Assembly: GCA_022865725.1 (NCBI GenBank)
Contig: JALHTP010000174.1
Span: 1 to 9,316 of the forward strand
Reading direction: 5' to 3'
Length of the DNA: 9,316 bases
Source of the DNA: Methyloceanibacter sp.
GTDB taxonomy: Bacteria > Pseudomonadota > Alphaproteobacteria > Rhizobiales > Methyloligellaceae
Positions 1 to 7,758 of the stretch are shown one piece after another (positions within the stretch are counted from its first letter, which is position 1; the number at the start of each line of letters is the position of its first letter). The position numbers and the translations under genes are program-made. The notes beneath the pieces are model-generated. The model worked only from the letters and a program-made list of their open reading frames with translations. It did not search any database and was not told the origin of the DNA.

Positions 1-462
1 CAGGCGGGAAGGGGTGCGCGCACCCTGATCGCCGCCAAAGGCGGGCGCATGGTTGTGATCGACGAATCCTACAACGCTAATCCGGCCTCCATGCGGGCCG
101 CGCTCGCCACGCTCGGGCTTATGCCGCGGAGCGCGTACAACCGGCGCGTGGCCGTGCTCGGCGACATGCTCGAACTTGGCCCGGAAGGCCCGAAACTTCA
201 CACCGAGTTAGCGGAGTTCATTGACGGGGCGGGGGTAGATGTTGTCTTTGCCTGCGGCGAGCTGATGGGCTCGCTTTTTCAGGCTTTGCCCGCAAGCCGC
301 CAAGGCGCCTATGCCAAGACCGCCGAGGGGCTTCAGCCCAAGCTTTTGGGCTCGGTAGGGCCGGGGGACGCGATCATGGTCAAGGGCTCGCTGGGCAGCC
401 GTATGGCGCCGCTTGTCGAGGCCCTGAAGCGCCGTTTCCGCACGGACGCCGCGCCGGCGTAA
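1..462 (+). CDS. murF: MurF, UDP-MurNAc-tripeptide:D-Ala-D-Ala ligase (C-terminal part, 5' truncated by window)
   Basis: This cytoplasmic ATP-dependent ligase adds D-alanyl-D-alanine to UDP-MurNAc-tripeptide, the last soluble step of peptidoglycan precursor synthesis. The reading frame is open from base 1 and ends at TAA 460-462, giving 153 residues, about the last third of a typical MurF of roughly 450-480 residues. The visible part is the C-terminal Mur ligase domain. It shows DESYNANP (fragment residues 21-28), the family motif that contacts the nucleotide, then VLGDMLELG (52-60) and VKGSLGSRM (127-135). The P-loop and central domain lie upstream of the window. An internal ATG at 49 is not a real start because the frame and the homology run through it. 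The next gene, mraY, begins 27 nt downstream. The identity rests on motifs and on its place directly before mraY; MurE or MurC are unlikely because DESYNANP is MurF-specific. Confidence 0.95.
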   Translation, partial: QAGRGARTLIAAKGGRMVVIDESYNANPASMRAALATLGLMPRSAYNRRVAVLGDMLELGPEGPKLHTELAEFIDGAGVDVVFACGELMGSLFQALPASRQGAYAKTAEGLQPKLLGSVGPGDAIMVKGSLGSRMAPLVEALKRRFRTDAAPA

Positions 463-489
463 ACCGGGCCAGGGGAGGGGAAGAAGGCG

Positions 490-1575
490 ATGCTTTATTG
501 GCTGACCGAACTCACCCCTGGGCTCGCCGCCTTAAATATCTTCCGTTACATCACCTTCCGCACCGGCGGCGCGCTGATCACGGCGCTGCTGTTCGTGTTT
601 CTGTTCGGGCCGAAGGTGATCAGGTCGCTCCGCGTCCGCCAGGGCAAGGGCCAGCCGATCCGCAAGGACGGCCCCGAGCGGCACCTCCTCCAGAAGCAGG
701 GCACGCCCACCATGGGCGGGCTGATGATCCTGTCCGGCGTCACCTTCTCCGTGCTGCTCTGGGGCAATCTGCGCAACACCTATGTCTGGGTCGTGTTGCT
801 GCTCACCCTCGTCTATGGCGCCGTCGGCCTCTACGACGATTATCTCAAAGTGACCAAGCAATCGGCGGAAGGCTTTCGCGGCCGCATCAAGATCATCATC
901 GAGGCTGCCGCCGCCGTGGTCGCCACGGCCGTCATCGTCCATGCCGGCCAGGAGCCGCTGGCCACCTCGCTCGCCATTCCCTTCTTCAAGGGCGTGCTGA
1001 TCGATCTCGGCTGGCTGTTCATCCCCTTCGGCGCCTTCATCATCGTCGGCGCCGGCAACGCCGTGAACCTGACCGACGGGCTGGACGGCTTGGCCATCGT
1101 GCCCGTGATGATCGCCGCCGCCACCTTCGGCTTCATCGCCTATCTCGTCGGCAACGTGCTGTTCGCCGACTATCTCCAGATCCATTTCGTGCAAGGCACC
1201 GGCGAGCTGGCCGTGATCTGCGGGGCACTGGTCGGCGCTGGTCTGGGCTTTCTCTGGTTCAACGCGCCGCCAGCTCTCATCTTCATGGGCGATACCGGCT
1301 CGCTGGCGCTCGGCGGCGCGCTCGGCACCATCGCGGTCGCCACCAAGCATGAGCTGGTGCTGGCCATTGTCGGCGGCTTGTTCGTGCTCGAGGCCGTTTC
1401 GGTCATCGTGCAAGTCGCCTCCTTCCAGCTGTTCGGCGTGCGGGTGTTCCGCATGGCCCCGCTGCACCATCATTTCGAGCAGAAGGGCTGGCCCGAATCG
1501 ACGGTGGTCATCAGGTTCTGGATCATCGCCGTGGTGCTTGCGCTTGCTGGCCTCGCCACGCTGAAATTGCGCTAA
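490..1575 (+). CDS. mraY: MraY, phospho-N-acetylmuramoyl-pentapeptide transferase
   Basis: This integral inner-membrane enzyme transfers phospho-MurNAc-pentapeptide from UDP to undecaprenyl phosphate, making lipid I. At 361 residues it has the usual family length, with about ten hydrophobic segments spread along it. Visible signatures are GTPTMGG (about residues 71-77), the Mg-binding DDYLK (116-120), NAVNLTDGLDG (190-200), the catalytic-site aspartate in FMGDTGS (D268), and the cytoplasmic histidine loop PLHHHFEQKGW (324-334). All acidic and histidine residues expected for catalysis are present. The ATG at 490 is preceded by a purine-rich AGGGGAGGGG tract (471-480) that can act as the ribosome binding site. 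It also gives the N-terminus MLYWLTEL, which is usual for alphaproteobacterial MraY. The gene lies between murF and murD, with gaps of 27 and 11 nt. Confidence 0.98.
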   Translation: MLYWLTELTPGLAALNIFRYITFRTGGALITALLFVFLFGPKVIRSLRVRQGKGQPIRKDGPERHLLQKQGTPTMGGLMILSGVTFSVLLWGNLRNTYVWVVLLLTLVYGAVGLYDDYLKVTKQSAEGFRGRIKIIIEAAAAVVATAVIVHAGQEPLATSLAIPFFKGVLIDLGWLFIPFGAFIIVGAGNAVNLTDGLDGLAIVPVMIAAATFGFIAYLVGNVLFADYLQIHFVQGTGELAVICGALVGAGLGFLWFNAPPALIFMGDTGSLALGGALGTIAVATKHELVLAIVGGLFVLEAVSVIVQVASFQLFGVRVFRMAPLHHHFEQKGWPESTVVIRFWIIAVVLALAGLATLKLR

Positions 1576-1586
1576 GTTCCTCGACT

Positions 1587-3005
1587 ATGATTCCCGTGAC
1601 GATCTTCGCCGGCCGGGACATCGCGGTCCTCGGCTTGGGGCTGAGCGGGCTTGCCTCCGCGCGCGCCCTCAAAGCTGGCGGCGCCAATCCCGTGGTCTGG
1701 GACGATAAGCCAGAAGCGCGGGAGGCCGCCACCGCCGAGGGCTTCACGGTGCGCGATCTGGCGGGTGCCGACTGGTCCGGCTTTGCCGCGCTCGTGCTCG
1801 CGCCGGGCATTCCCTTGACCCATCCCCTGCCGCATTGGAGCGTCAAGCGCGCGACCGACGCGGGCATCGAAGTGATCGGCGATATCGAACTCTTCTTCCG
1901 CGAGCGGCAGCGGACAGCCGCGGCCGGCAAGGTCGTGGTCATCACCGGCACTAACGGCAAATCGACCACGACCGCGCTCACCGCCCATCTTCTCTCCGCT
2001 TCGGGAAAGCGCGTCGCGCTTGGCGGTAACATCGGCAAGGCCGTGCTCGACCTGGAGCCATTCGCCCCCGACCTGACCTATGTCATCGAGCTTTCGTCGT
2101 TCCAGATCGAGCTTGCGCCGGGGCTCAAGCCGGACGCGGCGGCCCTCCTCAACATCACCCCCGACCATCTCGACCGCCACGGCACGCTTGCGAACTATGC
2201 AAGCATCAAGTCGATGGTCTTCGCCCATCTTGGTGCGGGGGGTACCGCCGTGATCGGTGTCGACGACGCGCCGTCGCGCGCCATCGCCGAGAGCCTCAAG
2301 GGCCCCTTCGCCGTGAAGCGCATCGCCGTGGGCCGCCGCGTGGAGACGGGAATCTTCGCCGAGGACGGCGTGCTGCACGAGATGGAAGATGGCGCCGAGT
2401 CTGCCAGCATCGACCTCGCCGGCATCGGCTCGCTCAGGGGCGCGCATAATTGGCAGAACGCGGCCTTCGCCTATGCTCTTGCCCGCTCGCAAGGGCTCCC
2501 GGCCGCTTCGATCGCGCAAGGGCTGAAGAGCTTCGCCGGCCTCTCCCACCGCATGGAGCAGGTGGCGCGCCGCGGCAAGGTGCTGTTCGTCAACGACTCC
2601 AAGGCCACCAACGCCGACGCGGCGGGTAAGGCTCTGGCAAGCTTCTCCGACATCTACTGGATCGTTGGGGGCAGGCCGAAGGAGGGGGGCTTGGCGGGGC
2701 TTGAGCCTTTCTTCGGCGGAATTGCGCGCGCCTACCTGATCGGGGAGGCGGCGGAGGATTTTGCCCGCCAGCTCGGGAGCGCCGTCGATTACGTCCAATG
2801 CGGCACGCTCGACCGCGCCGTCGAAGCGGCTGCCGCCGATGCGAGCCGCTCCGCCGCCAAGGAGCCCGTGGTGCTATTGTCGCCAGCTTGCGCCTCTTAC
2901 GATCAGTTCGCCAATTTCGAGAAGCGGGGCGAGGCCTTTCGCCAGATCGTCATGGCGCTCGACGGCGCCGAGAGCGTGAAGCCCGAGCAGGGGAAAGCGG
3001 CATGA
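1587..3005 (+). CDS. murD: MurD, UDP-MurNAc-L-alanine:D-glutamate ligase
   Basis: This cytoplasmic Mur ligase adds D-glutamate to UDP-MurNAc-L-Ala using ATP. It has 472 residues, normal for alphaproteobacterial MurD. The N-terminal Rossmann-like UDP-binding domain begins with VLGLGLSGLASARAL. The central ATPase domain carries the P-loop ITGTNGKSTTT (119-129), ELSSFQIEL, and NITPDHLDRH (189-198). The C-terminal domain has NDSKATNADA (336-345) and LLSPACASYDQF. The ATG at 1587 gives MIPVT, the typical beginning in this class, so the start is well supported. However, no Shine-Dalgarno sequence is visible in the 11-nt gap after the mraY stop (1573-1575), which suggests re-initiation after mraY translation. 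The stop codon overlaps the ftsW start as ATGA at 3002-3005. Confidence 0.97.
   Translation: MIPVTIFAGRDIAVLGLGLSGLASARALKAGGANPVVWDDKPEAREAATAEGFTVRDLAGADWSGFAALVLAPGIPLTHPLPHWSVKRATDAGIEVIGDIELFFRERQRTAAAGKVVVITGTNGKSTTTALTAHLLSASGKRVALGGNIGKAVLDLEPFAPDLTYVIELSSFQIELAPGLKPDAAALLNITPDHLDRHGTLANYASIKSMVFAHLGAGGTAVIGVDDAPSRAIAESLKGPFAVKRIAVGRRVETGIFAEDGVLHEMEDGAESASIDLAGIGSLRGAHNWQNAAFAYALARSQGLPAASIAQGLKSFAGLSHRMEQVARRGKVLFVNDSKATNADAAGKALASFSDIYWIVGGRPKEGGLAGLEPFFGGIARAYLIGEAAEDFARQLGSAVDYVQCGTLDRAVEAAAADASRSAAKEPVVLLSPACASYDQFANFEKRGEAFRQIVMALDGAESVKPEQGKAA
2989..2995 (+). promoter_or_regulatory. Ribosome binding site of ftsW
   Basis: The purine tract AGGGGAA ends 6 nt before the ATG at 3002. 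It supports the ftsW start that overlaps the murD stop, rather than the much longer open frame that reaches back to 2798 inside murD. Confidence 0.65.
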
Positions 3006-4180
3006 GGCTCACCCGCGCCGACAAGAGCGTGCTCTCCGACTGGTGGTTCACCGTCGATCGGCTGATGTTCTTCGGGCTTCTGCTGCTGATGGGTGCGGGT
3101 CTCGTGCTCTCGCTGGCGGCGAGCCCGCCGATCGCCGCCAGGTACAATCTCGAGCCGTTCTATTTCGTGCGGCGCCAGGCGGCGCTGCTCTTGCCCGCGG
3201 TGGCGATCATGTTCGCGGCCTCAACCCTGACGCCGAAACAGATCAGGCGCGCGAGCCTGGTGATCTTCATCGTGGGCATCGCGCTGATGGCGCTGATCCT
3301 CGGGCTCGGGCCGGAGATCAAAGGCGCCAAGCGCTGGCTCCAGATCGGCTTCGTCTCGATTCAGCCGTCTGAGTTCGTCAAGCCGGCCTTCATCGTGCTG
3401 ACCGCCTGGCTGTTCAACGAGAGCCAGAAGCGCCGCGATATCCCGGGCATCCAGTTGGCGGTCGCGCTCTATGCCATCTTCGCGGTGCTGCTGATTTTGC
3501 AGCCCGATTTCGGCCAGACCCTTCTCGTCACGCTCGTCTGGGGCGCGCTGTTCTATATGGCCGGCATCAATCTCGTCTGGATCGGAGCGCTCGGCGCTGC
3601 CGGCATCGGCGGGATCGTCTCGGCCTATCTGCTAGCGCCGCACGTCGCCTCGCGCATCGACCGCTTCCTCGATCCCGCCTCGGGCGACACCTATCAGGCC
3701 GACCGCTCGCTCGACTCTTTCCTGCATGGCGGCTGGTTCGGCAGGGGCCCCGGCGAAGGCACGGTGAAGAACATCCTGCCCGACTCCCATACCGACTTCA
3801 TCTTCGCGGTGACGGCCGAGGAGTATGGGCTGATCGCCTGCCTGATCCTGCTCACGGTGTTTGCCTTCATCGTGCTGCGCGGCCTGTCGAAGGCCTCGCA
3901 GGAGCCCGACGGCTTCATCCGCCACGCCGTGGCGGGCCTCATCATGCTGTTCGGCCTGCAAGCCTTGATCAATATGGCGGTCAATGTCGGGCTGCTTCCC
4001 GCCAAGGGCATGACGCTGCCCTTCATCTCCTATGGCGGCTCCTCGCTGCTCGCCATGGCGCTGACCATGGGCTTCGCGCTCGGGCTCACCCGCAAGCGGC
4101 CCATGGCGGGGCGGCTGAACCGAGGCCCCGACGCAAGGCCGGATTCCGAGGCCGCCGGCATCAGGGAGCAGGCGGCATGA
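3002..4180 (+). CDS. ftsW: FtsW, septal SEDS peptidoglycan polymerase
   Basis: FtsW is a polytopic inner-membrane protein of the SEDS family. With its partner PBP3/FtsI it polymerises lipid II into glycan at the division septum. From the ATG at 3002 it has 392 residues and about ten hydrophobic segments, beginning at about residue 20. Family motifs seen are KRWLQIG (110-116) followed by QPSEFVK (121-127). LPDSHTDFIFA carries D265, which by motif aligns with the catalytic aspartate of E. coli RodA (D262). KGMTLPFISYGGSS (335-348) lies near the C-terminus. The same frame is open upstream to 2798, but that stretch overlaps murD, encodes an Arg-rich sequence without membrane character, and lacks support. 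The ATGA overlap with murD plus AGGGGAA 6 nt upstream decide the start. The 3' end overlaps murG by 4 nt. RodA is excluded by the dcw context and by the septal neighbours. Confidence 0.96.
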   Translation: MRLTRADKSVLSDWWFTVDRLMFFGLLLLMGAGLVLSLAASPPIAARYNLEPFYFVRRQAALLLPAVAIMFAASTLTPKQIRRASLVIFIVGIALMALILGLGPEIKGAKRWLQIGFVSIQPSEFVKPAFIVLTAWLFNESQKRRDIPGIQLAVALYAIFAVLLILQPDFGQTLLVTLVWGALFYMAGINLVWIGALGAAGIGGIVSAYLLAPHVASRIDRFLDPASGDTYQADRSLDSFLHGGWFGRGPGEGTVKNILPDSHTDFIFAVTAEEYGLIACLILLTVFAFIVLRGLSKASQEPDGFIRHAVAGLIMLFGLQALINMAVNVGLLPAKGMTLPFISYGGSSLLAMALTMGFALGLTRKRPMAGRLNRGPDARPDSEAAGIREQAA

Positions 4181-5280
4181 CCGGCCGCCCGATCCTGCTC
4201 GCTGCGGGGGGCACGGGCGGGCATCTTTTCCCTGCCGCGGCCTTGGCGCAGGAGCTGAAGCGCCGGGGCTACGAGGTCGAGCTTGCCACCGATATCCGCG
4301 CCGAGAAATATGGTGTCGAGTTTCCGGCGCCCGCCATTCACCGCATTCCGTCCGCCACGATGACGAGCCGCAACCCGTTCGCCGTGGCGATGACCTTCTC
4401 CCGCCTCGGCATCGGTTTCGCCGGCGCGCTTCGCCTCCTGAAGGAGATCGAGCCGCGCGCCGTGATCGGCTTTGGCGGCTATCCGACGCTGCCGCCGATC
4501 ATTGCCGCGCGCACCCTCAAGATCCCGACCGCGATCCACGAGCAGAATGCCGTCATGGGCCGCGCCAACCGGCTCCTATCGCGTTTCGTCGACCGCATTG
4601 CGCTCTCCTTCAAGCCGACCAAGCTGCTGCGGCCCGACGCGGAATCGAAGGCGCTTGTCACGGGAACGCCGGTGCGCGACGCCGTGCTGGCCTATCGCGA
4701 GGTCCCCTATTTGCCGCCCGAACCGGGTCAGCGCCTGCTGCTTCTCGTCTTCGGCGGGAGCCAAGGGGCGCGCTTCTTCTCCGAGGCCATGCCGCCGGCC
4801 CTTGAGCTGTTGCCGGCCGAGATGCGAGGGCGCCTGACCGTGATGCAGCAGGCGCGCGAGGAGGATCTCGACGAGTTGCGCGAGGCCTACAAGAAGGCCG
4901 GCATCGCCGCGCATGTCGCGCCCTTCTTCCGCGACCTGCCCGAGCGGGTCGCCAAGGCCCATCTCATCGTGGCAAGAGCCGGCGCCTCCACCGTGGCCGA
5001 GATGATGGCCATCGGCCGGCCCTGCCTGCTGGTGCCGCTGCCGCATGCCCTTGACAACGATCAGCTCGAAAACGCAACTCGCCTGCAAGAAGGCGGCGGC
5101 GGCTGGTGCGTGCGCCAGAAGGAGCTCAGCCGCGAGCGCCTCGCCGAGGAGATCCGCGGGCTGCTCGCATCGCCGGAAGTTTTGGCGGGGGCGGCGGCGA
5201 AGGCCAAAGCCATGGCCGTGACCGACGCGGTGAAGAGGCTTGCCGACCTCGCCGAGGAGCTCGCGCGAGCCAAGCAGTAG
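4177..5280 (+). CDS. murG: MurG, lipid II synthase (GlcNAc transferase)
   Basis: This peripheral membrane GT-B glycosyltransferase acts on the cytoplasmic face, moving GlcNAc from UDP-GlcNAc onto lipid I to form lipid II. It has 367 residues, near the usual length. The N-terminal domain has the glycine loop AAGGTGGHLFPA (9-20) with the conserved His16, then GFGGYPTLPP and IHEQNAVMGRAN with E122 and N124. The C-terminal donor-binding domain has VFGGSQGA (191-198), RAGASTVAEMMAIG with E275, the usual ribose-contacting glutamate position, and a PHALDNDQ segment (289-296) near the uracil/phosphate site. The ATG at 4177 overlaps the ftsW stop (ATGA) and has AGGGAG at 4163-4168, so translation is probably coupled to ftsW. 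murC follows after 17 nt. Confidence 0.97.
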   Translation: MTGRPILLAAGGTGGHLFPAAALAQELKRRGYEVELATDIRAEKYGVEFPAPAIHRIPSATMTSRNPFAVAMTFSRLGIGFAGALRLLKEIEPRAVIGFGGYPTLPPIIAARTLKIPTAIHEQNAVMGRANRLLSRFVDRIALSFKPTKLLRPDAESKALVTGTPVRDAVLAYREVPYLPPEPGQRLLLLVFGGSQGARFFSEAMPPALELLPAEMRGRLTVMQQAREEDLDELREAYKKAGIAAHVAPFFRDLPERVAKAHLIVARAGASTVAEMMAIGRPCLLVPLPHALDNDQLENATRLQEGGGGWCVRQKELSRERLAEEIRGLLASPEVLAGAAAKAKAMAVTDAVKRLADLAEELARAKQ

Positions 5281-5297
5281 TGGTGTAGAGTCCGAGC

Positions 5298-6725
5298 ATG
5301 CATCTCCCAGACCCCGACCAGGCAGGCCTGTTCCACATCGTGGGCATCGGCGGCATCGGCATGAGCGCCATTGCCGAGGTGATGCACACGCGCGGCTACC
5401 GCGTGCAAGGGAGCGACCTCAAGGACGGCGCCAATCTCGAACGCTTGCGCGCCCGCGGCATCTCCTGCCTGATCGGTCATGACCCCGGCAACGTCGAGGG
5501 CGCGGGCCATCTCGTCATTTCCAGCGCGGTGAAAGCCGGCAACCCCGAATTCGAGGCGGCCAAGGAACGCGGCCTTCCGATCATCCGCCGCGCCGAGATG
5601 CTGGCCGAGCTGATGCGCCCCTGCGCCACCGTGTCGGTCACCGGCACCCACGGCAAGACCACCACCACCTCGCTCATCGCCGACCTGTTCAAGGGCGCCG
5701 GGCTCGACCCCACGGTGATTGCCGGCGGCATCATCAATGCCTGGGGCACCAATGCCCGCATCGGCAAAGGCGAGTGGATGGTGGTCGAGGCCGACGAGTC
5801 GGACGGCACCTTCCTGAAGCTACCCACCCAGATCGGCGTCGTCACCAATATCGACCCCGAGCACATGGATTACTGGCCGTCGGTCGAGGCGCTGCATCAG
5901 GCCTTTCTGCAATTCATCGAGGCGATCCCGTTTTACGGGGTTGCCGTCGCCTGCATCGATCATCCTGTGGTGCGCGAGCTGCTCGCCAAGCTCGGCGGCG
6001 CCGCCAATGGGCGCCGCACGCTGACTTATGGTGTCGCGCGCGACGCCGATATCAGGCTCTCTAATTTGCGCCCCGATCACAACGCCATCACCTTCGATGC
6101 CGATCTCGGCCCGGCGGTAAAGGGCGGCGCGCGCAAGCTCGAAGATCTCATGCTGCCCGTGCTCGGCCACTACAATGCGTTGAACGCGCTCGCCGCGCTG
6201 GCTGCGGCCACCGAGGCGGGCGTCAGCGACGAGGTGATCCGCCAGACCTTCGCGAACTTTTCCGGCGTGAAGCGGCGCTTCAGCCGCGCCGGCGAGTGGC
6301 AGGGCGTCGTCGTCTATGACGATTACGCGCATCATCCGGTGGAGATCGCCGCGGTCCTTCGCGCCGCGCGCATGGCCGGCAACGGACGCATCATCGCCGT
6401 GGTGCAGCCGCATCGCTATACTCGCCTCCAGTCGCTGTTCAACGAATTCTCGGCCTGCCTCGACGATGCCGATATCGTCATCGTCACCCCGGTTTATTCC
6501 GCGGGCGAGGCGCCGATCCCCGGCATCGATCGCGACGAGCTGGCGTCCGGCTTGCGCCGCCACGGCCATCCCAATGTGCTGACCGTCGATGACGCGGAGA
6601 CATTGGTGGAGACCGTCGCCTCTGTCGCCAAGTCGGGCGATCTGGTGGTAGGGCTTGGCGCCGGCACCATCACCGACTGGATCAACGCGCTTCCGAGGAA
6701 CCTCGAGCAGCGGGGACGGGCTTGA
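5298..6725 (+). CDS. murC: MurC, UDP-N-acetylmuramate:L-alanine ligase
   Basis: This cytoplasmic ligase attaches L-alanine, the first stem-peptide residue, to UDP-MurNAc using ATP. It has 475 residues, normal for MurC. The N-terminal domain has the MurC-type HIVGIGGIGMSAIAEV (13-28). The ATPase domain has the P-loop VTGTHGKTTTTS (114-125), VEADESDGTF (163-172), and TNIDPEHMDYW (183-193). The C-terminal domain has YDDYAHHP (340-347), the MurC hallmark, and VVQPHRYTRL. The ATG at 5298 follows the murG stop by 17 nt; only a weak TAGAG lies upstream, so initiation may depend partly on upstream translation. The 3' end overlaps the murB start as TTGA. The related ligase Mpl is unlikely given the GTHGKTTTTS motif, length and position in the dcw cluster. 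Confidence 0.97.
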   Translation: MHLPDPDQAGLFHIVGIGGIGMSAIAEVMHTRGYRVQGSDLKDGANLERLRARGISCLIGHDPGNVEGAGHLVISSAVKAGNPEFEAAKERGLPIIRRAEMLAELMRPCATVSVTGTHGKTTTTSLIADLFKGAGLDPTVIAGGIINAWGTNARIGKGEWMVVEADESDGTFLKLPTQIGVVTNIDPEHMDYWPSVEALHQAFLQFIEAIPFYGVAVACIDHPVVRELLAKLGGAANGRRTLTYGVARDADIRLSNLRPDHNAITFDADLGPAVKGGARKLEDLMLPVLGHYNALNALAALAAATEAGVSDEVIRQTFANFSGVKRRFSRAGEWQGVVVYDDYAHHPVEIAAVLRAARMAGNGRIIAVVQPHRYTRLQSLFNEFSACLDDADIVIVTPVYSAGEAPIPGIDRDELASGLRRHGHPNVLTVDDAETLVETVASVAKSGDLVVGLGAGTITDWINALPRNLEQRGRA

Positions 6726-7642
6726 ACGGAGCCGACCTCGAAAGCCGGCTTGTCGTCAGCTTGCCTGAGCTGCGCGGGCGGCTGAAGGCCGAGGCGCCGC
6801 TCAAGGATTTTACCTGGTTCAGGGCGGGCGGTCCGGCGGAAGTGCTCTATTCGCCCGCCGACGAAGCCGACCTTGGCTATTTCCTGCGCGAGACGCCGTC
6901 CGGCATCCCCGTCACCATCATCGGGCTCGGCTCGAACCTTCTGGTGCGCGACGGCGGCATCGAGGGCGTGGTGATCCGGCTTGGCCGTGGCTTCGGCGAG
7001 ATCAGGATCGAGGACGATCACAGACTCCGCGCCGGCACGGCCGTGCCCGACGTGAAGGTGGCCCGCGCCGCCGCCGATGCCGGGATCGCCGGCCTCTCCT
7101 TCTATCGCGGCATTCCGGGCTGCGTCGGCGGCGCGCTTCGCATGAATGGCGGCGCGCATGGGCGCGAGACCAAAGAGGTGCTGGTCGAGGCCCGCGCCGT
7201 CGACCGCCAGGGCGGCATCCATGCGCTCCCCGTCGCCGAACTTCATTATGATTATCGCCATTGCGGCGCGCCGGAAGATTTCATCTTCACCGAGGCGCTG
7301 TTCCAGGGCGAGCCGGGAGAGCCCGAAGCGATCCTCGCCGAGATGGACGGCATCGCCGCCTATCGCGAGCAGGCCCAGCCCATCAAGAGTCGCACCGGCG
7401 GCTCGACCTTCAAAAATCCTCCAGGAAAGAAGGCCTGGCAGCTTATCGACGCGGCGGGCTGCCGGGGCTTGATGGTGGGCGACGCCAAGGTCTCCGAGAT
7501 GCATTGCAACTTCCTCATCAACGAGGGCAATGCCACCGGCGCCGACATCGAGACGCTCGGCGAGACGGTGCGCGCGCGGGTCAAGGAAACGAGCGGGATC
7601 GAGCTCGAATGGGAGATCAAGCGTCTCGGCATCCCTGGGTAA
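6722..7642 (+). CDS. murB: MurB, UDP-N-acetylenolpyruvoylglucosamine reductase (TTG start)
   Basis: This FAD enzyme uses NADPH to reduce UDP-GlcNAc-enolpyruvate to UDP-MurNAc in the cytoplasm. The protein has 306 residues. The FAD-binding domain shows TWFRAGGPAEV (31-41) and GLGSNLLVRDGG (68-79). Next comes FYRGIPGCVGGALRMNGG with R129 in the substrate/flavin region. The C-terminal substrate domain has RTGGSTFKNP with the probable proton-donor Ser228, and a closing ELEWEIKRLG whose E298 fits the catalytic glutamate. The compact length suggests the type II MurB that lacks the extra Tyr loop of the E. coli enzyme; this is inferred from length only. No ATG or GTG in this frame precedes the conserved TWFRAGG motif. 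The TTG at 6722, overlapping the murC stop as TTGA with a GGGGACGGG tract just upstream, is the best start. Confidence 0.95.
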   Translation: MNGADLESRLVVSLPELRGRLKAEAPLKDFTWFRAGGPAEVLYSPADEADLGYFLRETPSGIPVTIIGLGSNLLVRDGGIEGVVIRLGRGFGEIRIEDDHRLRAGTAVPDVKVARAAADAGIAGLSFYRGIPGCVGGALRMNGGAHGRETKEVLVEARAVDRQGGIHALPVAELHYDYRHCGAPEDFIFTEALFQGEPGEPEAILAEMDGIAAYREQAQPIKSRTGGSTFKNPPGKKAWQLIDAAGCRGLMVGDAKVSEMHCNFLINEGNATGADIETLGETVRARVKETSGIELEWEIKRLGIPG

Positions 7643-7671
7643 GCCCTTGCGAGAGACAACTCCACGGTGTC

Positions 7672-7691
7672 ATGCCCGCGTAGGCGGGCAT
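7672..7691. repeat. Left hairpin of the REP-like pair (GCCCGC core)
   Basis: ATGCCCGC (7672-7679) pairs perfectly with GCGGGCAT (7684-7691) around a GTAG loop, giving an 8-bp GC-rich stem. It begins 30 nt after the murB stop codon, so it would sit in the 3' part of the murB message or in the murB–ddl spacer of a common transcript. Confidence 0.8.
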
Positions 7692-7735
7692 CCAGTAAAC
7701 CCCGTGTCGCAAGCAGGACTCCACGATGGTACTGG

Positions 7736-7758
7736 ATCGCCCGGTCAAGCCGGGCGAT
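7736..7758. repeat. Right hairpin of the REP-like pair (GCCCGG core)
   Basis: ATCGCCCGG (7736-7744) pairs perfectly with CCGGGCGAT (7750-7758) around a TCAAG loop, giving a 9-bp stem. Its core differs from that of the left hairpin, so the two units look like members of two repeat subfamilies joined in opposite orientation. It ends 47 nt before the preferred ddl start. Confidence 0.8.

Noticed and set aside
532..549. CtrA-type site at the start of mraY (TTAA ... TTAC)
   Set aside because: The half-sites are 10 nt apart rather than 7 and the second is imperfect; it lies inside coding sequence.
1572..2798. 408-codon open frame on the minus strand over murD
   Set aside because: It mirrors murD in GC-rich DNA. 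Its sequence is low-complexity Asp/Gly/Arg-rich with no recognisable domain. The same holds for the long minus-strand frames at 532-1473, 5820-6569 and 6494-7504.
2798..3001. In-frame upstream extension of ftsW by 68 codons
   Set aside because: It overlaps murD in another frame, encodes Arg-rich sequence with no family match, and the ATGA overlap with AGGGGAA upstream marks 3002 as the start.
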